A stretch of 64,000 nucleotides of DNA. Source: Diphasiastrum complanatum. Taxonomy: Eukaryota; Streptophyta; Lycopodiopsida; Lycopodiales; Lycopodiaceae. Below, piece by piece: positions 20,601 to 32,700 of the stretch (positions are counted from its first letter, which is position 1; every line of letters begins with the position of its first letter). The position numbers and the translations under genes are program-made. The notes beneath the pieces were generated by a model. That model was not told where the DNA came from. It searched no databases and was given only the letters and a program-made list of their open reading frames with translations. Where the stretch lies: positions 87,951,666 to 88,015,665 of the forward strand of contig CM055092.1 of assembly GCA_029204225.1 (NCBI GenBank). Direction: 5' to 3'.

Positions 20601-23600
20601 ATAATGGACTGCGCATGATGTAAAATGGGTTGTAAATGACCAAAAGAAGATGACTGAACCTGCTGTCCAATGTCTTCATCATAAAAATTTGGCACGCTAT
20701 CAAGAGATGCATCAACGATGGCGTCATCAAAGCTGTCCCTCGAAGAGACATGGGATGACATAGAAGATTCTTCAAGTAATGAAAATTTCTCTCCAAACAA
20801 ATGCTCGCTCTTAACACTTTGAACAAAAGTACTAATTGATACATGTTGACTTTCTCCTCGATTAGTACAAAAAGGTTCCAAAGAGTCCTCAAATTTTTCT
20901 GCCTTTGCTAAAACATCAAATTGAAAAGGTTTCGTATGAAACTTTTCACTAATGCATCTATCATATGCATCAACTTGCGGCGACTTGAAAAAAGAAACCC
21001 AAGTGTGGTTCTTCATGAGTGAGTTATACTCCTCTTGCATCGCATCCTCCCAACATTTCACTCCTTTGACCTGCTCATAAAAAACAGGTTTTACTGCACC
21101 ATCCTCAATAGAAATAAGAGCAAAATAAGAAAAATCAGCAAATTCTATTGATTTAGTAGAGGCACGAGTCTTCCCTTCATAGAAATGATCCACTTTGCTG
21201 TCCTGCAAAGTCTGCAACAACCATTTAGGGACTGGTTTGGGCTGTCCAATAGCCTTACCTTTGTCAACACTTTGCTGTCCAAAGTGTTCCGAACTTGGAC
21301 CTTGTTGTCTAATGTTTTCCGAACTTGGACCTTGCTGTCCAATGTCTTCAACAGGCTGCTCTTCACCATAAATAGGTTCTTCTTGATGAACTATGGGCTG
21401 CAAAATTGAAGAAGTAGTGGGCTGTCCACGAGAAGTTAATGGCAGTCCTTTCTCTTCATAATCAGATGGCAAAACCAAATCTGGAAATATTTCAACATAT
21501 GCATCATGGGGGAAGTCCCCTTTCATGACATGAGTGGGCGCAACATCATAGGAGGTCTTTTCATCAAAATGAACATCACAACTCACTATGATTTTATTAG
21601 TATCCATATTGAACAACCTATACTCCTTGCTTTCGCTACTATAGCCAACAAATATGCATTTAACTCCTTTATCATCAAGCTTGGTTCTTAGCTTATCGGG
21701 AATGATAGCATAAGCCGTATCGAGCCATCTCCATGATAGTGCGATTCTTTCTTTCGGCAACACCATTTTGTTGAGGTGTGTAAGGGGTTGTCATTTGATG
21801 ATGGATACCTTTGCTTTGAAGATAAGTACCGAACGTATTTTTTATATATTCTCCTCCTCGGTCGGTACGTAAGATCTTCAAAGAGTGCCCAAACTGGTTT
21901 TCTATCATTGCTAGAAAATCCTTAAAGTGTTGAAAAACTTCAGATTTTCCCTTCATAGGATAAATCCATGTAAATCTTGAAAGGTCATCAATAAAAGTAA
22001 CAAAGTACTTACACCTTCCAATGGATTCAGTCCTCATTGGACCACATACATCACTATGTACCAAATCAATTTGCCATCAACTCTAACAGTTCCATTAATT
22101 GGAAAAGCTTGCCTTTGAAATTTTCCAAGTATGCATCCTTCGCATACATGTCCTTCGGAATGCTCAATATTAGGAATGTCTTCAACCATATTGAATCTCT
22201 TCAACATCTTCAAGCTGGCAAAGTTGAGATGTCCAAACCTAGCATGCCATAATTCAGCCAACTGCAAAGAATGTGAACTTGATGCAACAAGACAAAAAGA
22301 TGATGAAGCTCTTCGCTCATAGGTATCCATAAGGAAAAATCCACCACGTAATGTTCCCGAAGCAATGATCATAAGAGATCTCTTTGGGTCTTTGATAAGA
22401 CATTTGTCTTCTTTGAATTCCACAACCAATCCTTGGTTCATAATTGTAGACACCGAAATGAGATTCTTTTTTATTTTGGAACATAAACTACATTACGAAT
22501 GTACTTCTCCTCAACATTGGGTAAGATAATGGGGATCACTCCTATACCTTTGATGGGATAAGAGGTGTTATCAACACCTTGAACTTTGCTTCCATCATGC
22601 ACTTTTACAAGCTTTGTGAAGACTTCTTTGTGATAAGTCATATGGCGTGTGACACCGCTATCAATCACCCAATCAATAGATGAAAAACAACAACTTGTAA
22701 AGCTGAAGATGAGCTGTTTTCTGCTGAAAAACCAGCAAGATTTGAAGTGGCAGAAATCTCGTCTTGAGGAGAGATGAGATTATTAGTGACAAAAGCATAA
22801 TCATTATTGAAAAGATTATCTTCCTTTCCAAATTGTTGTTCCAAAGTAATGATTGCGGTACTTGTATCGTTACCTTTCTCTTTTTCCTTTGCAAGCCTCT
22901 TCCTACATTCTTTGATGTGATGCCCAAACTTCTTGCAATAGTGGCACTTACCCTTCTTCTTGGAGCCTTGATCTTGAGCTTCCTTAGATTTTTGATCATA
23001 TTTGGAAGTTTTGAAAGAAGGCTTCCCTTTCCACTTGCCTTTGCCTTTGCCTCTTGCAAAGAAAGCTTGATCTTCTTGTTCACCAAAGTTAATCCTTGTT
23101 TGCTCTTCTTGAAGAAGTAAGCCAACAAGTTCGTTGAAGGAGATTTGTTGTCCCCTAAGAGAAATGCTCAATGATGACACAAATGGAAGGTAAGAATTAG
23201 GAAGAGAGTTGAGAGTAATAGATACAAATTGTGAGTTCTCAATGACCTCATCAATACTAAGAAGCTCCTCTCGAAGATCCTTGATCTTCGTCAAGTGGTT
23301 TGTATCCTATATGTAGGACGTGGACAACACGACCTCTTGGGTCCTGAACCTAACTTGAAACTGGATGTTGGACTGGGCCTACGGACTTGACCAGTGACGT
23401 GTGGACCACATGTATGCCACTTGTTGGAGTCAGGGATGTGTACTAGGCATGGAGACTTCCACTTTCAGGGTATAGAAGGGGAGGAGATCTCATTTACCAT
23501 TTATTCTACCTACCTAGGAGTTGGTGGATGGTAGTGCGCTAGCGCATAGCCAGGATGGTGCTAGCAGGGGCAAGTGAAGGCCGAGGGTTTTGATGGTGGT

Positions 23601-26600
23601 ATGGGACGTCGTTAGGGCAGGAGATTGGATCCCGCTTGTCTTCAACCCATAGGCCAAAGCATGGAGGGTGGACCCACTCGATTCCCTACAGCAAGGTGGA
23701 TTGTGAGTGTTCTATTTCTTGTGCTAACCGGCACATAGCCTTCCAATAATTGCCTTGTGTTTATCTTCATCTACTTCATCCGAAAAGAGGTGATATTGTG
23801 ACCAAGATAAACTAACCCACGCTTAAAGAATCCATAGTTGGATTCTTTTGCATAAAGTTTCTCCTTCTTGTGAATTCACAAGACAATTCTGATATGATTC
23901 ACGTGTTTATGAAGGGTTTCACCAATCATGGATGAAATAAATCGTTCATCATCCTTGGTGGAGGTCTTGAAACTTACCCTACCTAATCTCTTATAGTCCG
24001 CACACACATGGAATCCTCCATCCTTCTTTCTCTTCAGAAGAACATGAGCACCCCATGGCGACTTAATAAAGTTGGATTTGTCCCATTCTTAGATAATTAT
24101 TCAGTTAATTAGTGATTTCTATCTCTTCTTTTTGATTGAATTGGTAAGGTTGTTTGGAGATAGTGTACATATTTAGTTCCAGAAATTGTAACTACTTTAT
24201 CCCCCTCTTTGAAGTAGAGTACATGCCTCTCAAAGTCAATGTCCAAAGAGTTGGATTTATTGGGTAACTGTTGATACCCTAAGATTATATCTGTACGAGT
24301 TAACTCTAAAACATGGAAACTTATTGATTCGTTATAATCTTGAGTCACAACTACGAGATCGAGTACTCTAGCATCCCACCAAGTCTCCAATCTAGCTCTT
24401 GAAGCCAAATATATCTTATATCTATGGTTCCCTACAGATTGAGTTTTTGTACAAGAGATGATTAGTAATTTCATGAGCTGAACCACTACCCAATAAAATA
24501 ATAACTTCTCGATCATAAACACAGTTCATGAGTATACTTAGATTGAGAACTGAACATGCCATGTATAGTTCTCCAAACCTGGGTCCCTAGAAAGAATTGT
24601 ATTGTTCCAAGATCCTTCATGTCAAACATTGGAGAAATATTTTTGTTGATTAACATAAACTACCACAATAACAATCTGGTCTTTCTCAACCATACTTACT
24701 TCCTTGAAAGCTCAATTGCTCACAATATTTATCAATTCTTCTATATCTTGCCCTAGGTGCCTGCTTCAAACTATATAAAGTTTTGGCTTCTCCATATATA
24801 CTTCCTCTCCAAAATAACCATTCAAGAGAACATTTTTGACATCCATTTTCTACATGTCCCAACCAAAGGAGACCACCAAAGCTTTAAATGTCTTCATTGT
24901 ATTCATCTTTGCATCTAGTGCAAAGTTTTCTTTCCATCTCCATTGTGCTACAATTACCTTCCAGAGGTCGCTACTTGACATAGAGTGCTCAGACATGTAT
25001 TTTGGCCTCCTATTGCTCTCTCCTCAACCTCAAGAAACTTAAAAAACAATGTGCCCAGAATTGGACGCATGGGACTAGGAAAGTAAATTTTTTTTTTTTG
25101 ATAGCGCTTTAACGAATGCTGTGCCCGTGGAATGTCATTTTGATGCTAATTGGCCTTATATTTGTCTATAGTACCAATAGAATTGAACTTTGTCCTAGAA
25201 ACCCATTTACATCCAATGGCATTTCCCCCCGAAGGTAGCTCCATGAGATCCCATGTCTCATTCTTCATTATCGAATCAATCTCCTCATACATAATTTGTC
25301 TCCATGAATCGTGAAGCTTCTTTAAAAGTATGTGGTCTTGTCTCAAGTATATTTGATATGAAAGTGTAATGTACTTTACCTACTATGAACTACATATCTT
25401 AGATGATCTCCCAGCTCTCTGGGTGTGACTCACCCTCATCAATAATTTAACCACTCTTAATACCATGGAGTAATTTGCATGATATAGGTGTAGAAATTTT
25501 CTTTGTGGGAGATGTTGGTGGTGAATATGTGTCCCAAACCTTAGACGTCTCTTTACGCTTTTGTTGTCCTCTTGCTCATGACCACTGTGCTCTTGTGATT
25601 TTGAATTTTCAAGCATATTCTTTCTAGTTGTTTCTAAAATAGGCTCATCACCAGCACTTGGAATGCCATCTTCGTTATGCTCGTAAACATTTATGAAACT
25701 AGAGTATAAACTTATTGTATCTGACAAATTATCTCGAGTCCCATCTTGATAAAAAATAGCATCCTGCTGTTGATGACCTTTTTACTTTCAACTTCTTATA
25801 ATCTAGAAGTTTCTTCTTTATCATCATAGCTAAAAAATAAACTCTTTGTAGCCCTGGACTCCAATATCTTTTGCATGTCTAGGAACATGTGCATATAAGT
25901 TGTATTCTCAAAGATTCTCAAATGGCTCACACTAGGTCTCTTACTTGAGAAAGCCTCTCCTAGCGCTGTAAATTGATGTGATTATTTAGAATGTATTTCT
26001 ACCTCTAATGATACATGCAATAATCGTTTGCACACTTGTATTAGTTTTTCCACATTAGTTTTTTATGCAGGTAAGTTGTATCATCAAGTTGAGGGGATCA
26101 TCAAGTTGAGTTCACACATCTATTTTAGAAGTTAAAACACCAGATTTCAAGCCACTAGGGAGGTCCAAGAATCACAAGCTTGAAGCAATGAGCATCGATG
26201 ACACTTCCCGAGTTCTACAAGGCATGCTATTAGGCACATCAATTGCATGCTTTCTTAAATGAATTTTGTTAAAGTCTTTCTGATCTCTCAATCACACAAG
26301 CACACACAATATTGCACAACCATTTTCCAAATTCAAACTTTATTGATCTCGTTGTAAGCAAGTACGTAGATGGTGTGCACAAAATCCTAAGGAGCTGGCT
26401 GCCTTGTCTCAATCCCAGATTGCGATGTAAAATGCCTCTCTTTAGGCTCCCATATCCCCAATCTTCAAGCTCCACTTAATTCTGACACATCCTAACGTCA
26501 ACACATGGCAAACTCCATGCACATCCAACACTTGCCACTTGGCAATACCCTGACACACAGGCAAGTGAGTAGGATGACCGTATGGTTAGAAATAAATGAC

Positions 26601-26729
26601 TATGCTAAAGTTAATCCATAGGTTACTTTGACCCAAAAGGTCGAGATTTGTGTAACCATGGGTATTTAGCATTGTGTATTCCATTTTTACAGTTTGGCTA
26701 AGCATTGCTCTCCATTGCTCTTGTTGCTG

Positions 26730-26791
<62 letters not shown>

Positions 26792-29700
26792 GAGTTGGGC
26801 GCCCAGCCTCTTCTCTCTTGTTTTCTGTGGAGATTGATTGATAACTAGATCTTGGTGACTTGACTCTTGCTTTCCTACATGGTATCAGAGATACCGGATC
26901 TGCAGCAAACTTGTTTGTTGGCGCCCTACCAGAAGAGGAGCTTCTCTGCTTTTTGTTGTGAAATTTCAGCATCTTGCTGATCTTTTCAAGTGGAGTTTGG
27001 ATCAGCTTTTTTGTCTCTTTTCAGGTTGAAGGAGGGCGGCCATCAGAGATCTTGGAGGAGCAATTTTTGGCACCCAAAAATCAGAATCTCAAACTTGATT
27101 TTTATGCAACCAGTTTTCAGCAAGTTTTGTTTGGAGGAGGGCGCCCAAAAATCTGCTACTGAATTTTGGTTGTGGTGTCTCCTTATCTTGCTGTTTTTGT
27201 TTTCAGGTTTGCATTTGTGTAAGAGGGCGCCCAAAATTCAGCAAACCCTATTTAGGGTTAGGTCAACTTGTTGCTGGAAATTTGCAGATTCTCAGCAAGT
27301 AGTAGGGTGCTTTCAACAGCCCTATTGGAGTGTGTGTTGATCACACTATTTGGCTTCCTAATTGGGTTTCGGTGTAGGCTTCAATCGAAGCTAACCTAAT
27401 TTTCAAGAAGCTGGTTTTTTTGTGCAGAAAGACAGCCATCTATCCATTATCTTTTGGGCACTTTGGTTGCAAATTGAAAGACATCTTGTGCTCCTACTTT
27501 CAGCTCTTTGTTTGCTGCAAATTTTTGAGTAGATTTGGTTGTGGAAAGGCTCTCTTTCCTATCTACTACAAGCTGAAATTTTGTTGGAGGTAATGGCTAA
27601 AGAATCGGAAGCTATCGGTTATTTGTTTAGTGAAGATCGGTTGGATGGCACAAACTACTCCTTGTGGAGTTACATGATGAAGAATCTTCTCATAGCGAAA
27701 GGGCTGTGGGATTTGGTCAATGGTGATGAGGAAAGGCCTCCATCTTTGGCACCTCCTACACCTCGTGGATCATCATCATCAACATCATCTTCTCCATCTT
27801 CGGAAGAACAAAAGAAGTGGGATAGAAGGGATACACAAGCACATTCTATGGTTGCTCTTGCTGTGAAAAGATCTATCTTATCTCATATTAGGTCTTGTAA
27901 GACATCTAAAAGTGCGTGGGATACACTTTATACTACGTATAAAGTCAAAAATCCAGCAAGAGTGGTGTATCTTAGAAATCAGCTTCCTTTGTTGAAGATG
28001 CAAGAAGGGGATCAAGTGACCAATCACTTGACGAAGATCAAGGATCTTCGTGAGGAGCTTCTCAATATTGATGAGATAATTGAGGATGCTCAATTTGTTT
28101 CCATTACTCTCAACTCATTACCTTCATCTTATCTTCCATTTGTTTCATCTTTGAGTATCTCTCTTAGGGGACATCAACTCTCCTTTGATGAACTTGTTGG
28201 GCTGCTTCTTCAAGAGGAGCAAACGAGGCAAAACTTTGCGGGTGACACTCAACAAGATCAAGCTTTCTTCACGAAAGGCAAGGGCAAAGGCAAGTCAAAA
28301 GGAAAGGGGAATCCTCCTTCCAAGGATGAGCAAAAGCCCGTTGGAGGTCAAAATGTCAACACTCAAAAGAAAAAAGGGAAGTGCCATTATTGCAAAAGGT
28401 ATGGGCACTTCATCAAGGATTTTAAGAAGAAGCTTGCGAAAGAGGAGAGTAAAGGAATTGATACTAGTGCTTCACTTGCTACTTTGGAGCAAGAGCTTGA
28501 AGCTAGTGGTGATCTCTTCAACCAAGACTATGCTTTTGTGTCTAATATTGCTTCTACTAGTACTACTACATCTATGAGGAATTCAGATTCTGTTTTGCAA
28601 GTTGCTGATTTTCAGCCCATTGAATGGGTGATTGATAGTGGTGCTACTTGTCATATGACTTCTCGTAAAGAAGCATTCACTAAATTAGTGAAAGTGCAAA
28701 ATGGAAGTAAGGTACAATGTGCGGATGATGCATCTTATTCTATTCATGGAATTGGAATTGTAGCCATCATTTTGCCTAATGGTGAAGAAAAGTACATTAA
28801 GAATGTGCTTTATGTTCCGGGAATCAAGAAGAATCTTTTTTCGGTTTCAACTATGTTGAAGCAAGGACTAGTTGTGAGTTCAAAGAAGATAAGTGTCTTG
28901 TCAAGGATCCTAAAAGATCACTCTTAATTATTGTTTCAGGAACAATGCATGCTGGCTTATTCATTATGGATACCTATGAGCGACGAATTCCCTCTACATG
29001 TCTTGTTGCTTCTACATCACAATCATTGGAATTGGCTGAATTGTGGCACGCAAGGTTTGGGCATCTCAACTTTGCAAGTTTGAAGAAGCTGAAGACATTT
29101 AATATGGTAGAAGACATTCCTACTATTGAGCAGCCGGAAGGGCATGTATGCGAGGGGTGCATACTTGGAAAGTTTCAAAGGAAACCTTTTCCAATTGATG
29201 GAACTATAAGGGTTTTTGATGAATTTGATTTTGTTCATAGTGATGTTTGTGGTCCAATGAGGACCGAATCCATTGGAAAGTGCATCTATTTTGTGACTTT
29301 TATTGATGACTTTTCTCGTTTTACATGGATTAATCCTATGAAGGCTAAATTGGAAGTTTTTCAACGTTTCAAAGATTTTCTAGCAATGGTGGAAAATCAG
29401 TTTGGGCATTCTTTGAAGACCCTACGCACCGATCGAGGAGGGCAATACATTAAGAATACGTTCGGTGCATTTCTTCGAGAAAAGGAAATTCTACATCAAA
29501 TGACAACTCCCTATACGCCTCAACAAAATGGTGTTGCCGAGCGAAAGAATCGCACACTTATGGAGATGGCCCGTTGCATGCTCAAAGCAAAGGGGCTGCC
29601 TCACAAGTTTTGGGCTGAAGCGGTTATAATGGCAGCATACATAAGCAATCGTTATCCTACTAAAGCATTGAAAGTATTAACTCTTTATGAAGTTTGGTAT

Positions 29701-32700
29701 GGAAAGAAGCCTACAATCTCTCACTTTCGCATTTTTGGTTGTATGGCTTATGCTTTTGTTCCAAATAAACTTCGTACAAAGCTTGAGGATAAAGGAGTTA
29801 AATGCATTTTTGTTGGCTATAGTAGTGGTATAGACGAACCTGTAATATAGCAGCAGGTAAAAATGGAAATAACTCTGGAGCAGTAGGAAACTCAACATCA
29901 CAAGGAGCGTCATCCTCAATAGCAGCACGTAATAAACTGATATGGAATACATCACAGGCGCGTGTGGAAGCAGGAAGCTGTAAGCGATATGTAACTGGAC
30001 TAAGAACCTCCAAAATGCGATAAGGCCCATAATAACGTGGTGCAAGCTTCTCAGTAGAAGCATGGCCCTGGACAAAATGATGACGTGCAAACCGTAGGCG
30101 TAGATAAACCATATCTCCAAGCTGAAACTCAACATGGTGGCGGTGACGATCAACTGAGGTCTGACAACGCTGCTGAACATGCTGTAAATGAGAACTGGCC
30201 TGGGTAATAAGCTCTCGAGCACCTGATAGAAAAGATGCAAGTGTGACAGGTGTATCCTCAAGAGGGAGAGGAATGCCAGGTAAAAGAGGTGCATAGCCAT
30301 GATCCCAATCCTTCCCAGAAGGAGTAACAAAATGGCATAAATAATCCTCAAGGATCCTGTTAAGGACCTCAGACTGCCCATCAGAAGTAGAATGATCAAG
30401 CATCAACCAAGAATGCCAAGGTATCCGTAATGCCCAAGATAGTAGAGGATCAGCCCAAAAGATACGGACATCATACCAAGGTATCCAAAAAGCCCGAGAA
30501 GGTAGAACTGCATCAACAACAACAAGCCAATAAGGAAATTGGGAAAGAGATGGACACTCATCGCGAATAGCCGCATCATACACGTAACCATCAACCATAT
30601 GTGCAAACTCAGTGATATAGGTGCCCCAAGAAAAGATAGCAGCATCGGAAGACCAGCACCAAGGAGTAGGAACATAAGCAAGATGACAGGCACGCTGTAA
30701 TCGATATGCCAGGAAACATGGATCATAAAGAGATCATCCTGACAAAAGGATAGCTAAAATGGAGAAAAGTGCACCAGCATGGTCAAAAGCCCAAGGTATC
30801 CATAAGGCCCATGAATGAGAAGTAGCAATGGCACACGGTACCTTCAAGGCCCCTATCACGAGAAGAGCAGCATGCCAAAAGCTCCAAAAGGTCCAAGAAA
30901 TTAATGCATCATCTAAAAAAACATGATGCATAAAAACAATAGCAACAAATCTAGAAATAGTAGAGGCCTCAATTGAACTGCAGCCGAAAAACTTATCCAG
31001 AAAGACCTCATATAGACATACCAATCCATCATAGGATACACCAAAAACGGATGGAGAATCGGATGACCCATCGGAACTGGCCGCAAGTGTAATCCCAAAG
31101 TACACACCAGGCGCACAAGTGAGGAATAGAAGAAATGCACTGGAACGTGGAACAGGATCCCCAACATCAGTAGCACGCATCGGATCAATATCCACGTGTA
31201 GCTGGGGATGAGTATCAAAGCACATATGAGCAATACTGAAGTATATGGCGGCAACATCCCCACAAACTATCCAAGAGAGGAGAAGGAACTCTCTCAAGGT
31301 ACTCTGATGGTCTCGGAAAACCAGAACAAAGTGGCAACTCAGCATCAGAGACCAAGCGATATGGAGCAACCTGAAATGACGGGGAATCTGAAGATCACCT
31401 GGACAAACAGTAGCTGGAAAGGAGGCAATAACCCAAGCCATCAGGATATGCCAAGCCTGACAATGAGCAACAATCCAAGGAACAGATAGAGAGCCACACG
31501 CATAATCATAGAGATATCCGCACCATAGGCGATCAATAATATGGAAAAACCAGCACCAATCAACAGGTCCAAATGGAAACCAAGCTATACGTAATAACCA
31601 GGAATGCCATATATCCACAACATCGGCATGGACTGCAGCAAACCTATATGTAGAAACACAAGGAGACTGAAGGTTGCCCGTATACCCATCTAGAAAGATC
31701 CCAACATATAAATACCCTAGATAAGTAATAGTGACCATTTGGCAAATATCCTCGGATGGAAAATGTGTAACGGTAAGGGCCAAAGGCGCATGAATCATGT
31801 AAGGAACCGTAGAAATATCATGAGGCGGTTCACAAACCTCAAGCAGAGATCCATGGAGCAAAGCGAAAGAAGATACAACCTGATCACCAATAGCGAGGGA
31901 ACCATCAAACGTGGACCCGTGAAGAACCCCATAGAAATCAACAGGAACATCGACCATAACGGACTCAAGAGAAAAACGATGGAAATCTGATGAAAAAATC
32001 GACGAAAGTGATGGGTTAGTAGGGCGCTGGACAGCCTCTACTAAATCTGAAAAAATGATGGAAATCTGATGAAAAAATCGACAAAAGCGATGGGTTAGTA
32101 GGGCGCTGGACAGCCTCTACTAAATCTAAAAAAGTAGTGCACAAGAAAGTGCTCTGATACCAAGTTACGAATAGAGCCACAACTGATCTAGAGCTAAGCT
32201 ATGAAAGCATCACATAAGCAAGACTTAACCCTAGAAAGTAGGAAAGAGAGAGATTAGGAGACTAAAGAGAGAGATCAATATCATCAGCTGAATAACAAAT
32301 GACACAGTTTCCCTACTTATAGCCAAGAGGAAGCCCTAAAAGGAAGCTTCCGGTGGCTAGGGCTCAACTGGGAGGGAAAATAGTGCGCCCTCCAAAAAGG
32401 CCCCCACTCTCCAGTAATATGCCCAAGTGGCCTAATAATGAGTAATAAGGCCAAAGTCCGACCATATAGTCCAATAATAGAATGATGTAACTATTTCCAA
32501 CAACCTGATTCAACACCCTTTCCATCAACAATTTCGACTATGTACTAGTTCAGGGATGGTTATGTGTTCATTGAACCGTTTAATCAGCGTGGAGTTAATG
32601 ACATTATGTGAGGAAGTGTCAAATAGAATAAGAACATCTCTGCCACACCATGCCTAGCAACTCTCCTCCACCAGCATTGTGCACTCTCTTGAAGGTGATA

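Larger units (their letters stand above)
19593..23305 (-). mobile_element. Copia element, minus strand, 5'-truncated and lacking most of RT
   Basis: In element order: gag (23294-22665), protease (22668-22471), GAG-pre-integrase (22453-22034), integrase (22064-21693), linker and start of RT (21766-20552), an unusual tail with a duplicated linker, polypurine tract and 3' LTR. Homology to the plus-strand copia stops near 23305, where unrelated sequence begins, so the 5' LTR and gag N-terminus are absent. Several frameshifts separate the domains. Confidence 0.75.
26583..29826 (+). mobile_element. Copia element, plus strand, 3'-truncated
   Basis: In order: 5' LTR 26583-26879, primer-binding site 26880-26890, leader, gag-protease 27593-28927, pre-integrase and integrase 28945-29826. 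The element stops abruptly in the integrase C-terminal region after 'CIFVGYSSG', where an opposite-strand element begins. RT, RNase H and 3' LTR are missing. It is the same family as the minus-strand copia at 19593-23305. Confidence 0.82.
29827..32502 (-). mobile_element. Chimeric LTR element (5' LTR, primer site, one long frame)
   Basis: Read on minus: LTR start TGTTGGAAAT at 32502, a TATA-like GGCTATAAGTAGGG near 32310-32323, LTR end about 32163, primer site TGGTATCAGAG (32162-32152), a leader with a 79-bp tandem duplication, then the long frame. The 3' LTR is missing because the element stops at the junction with the copia at about 29826. It is non-autonomous: gag, protease and RT are not seen. 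Confidence 0.6.

Noticed and set aside
30403-30726. Overlapping hydrophobic frames on the minus strand at 29.7-31.3 kb
   Set aside because: These are shifted shadows of the longer 31957-29798 frame, which contains the recognisable integrase end.
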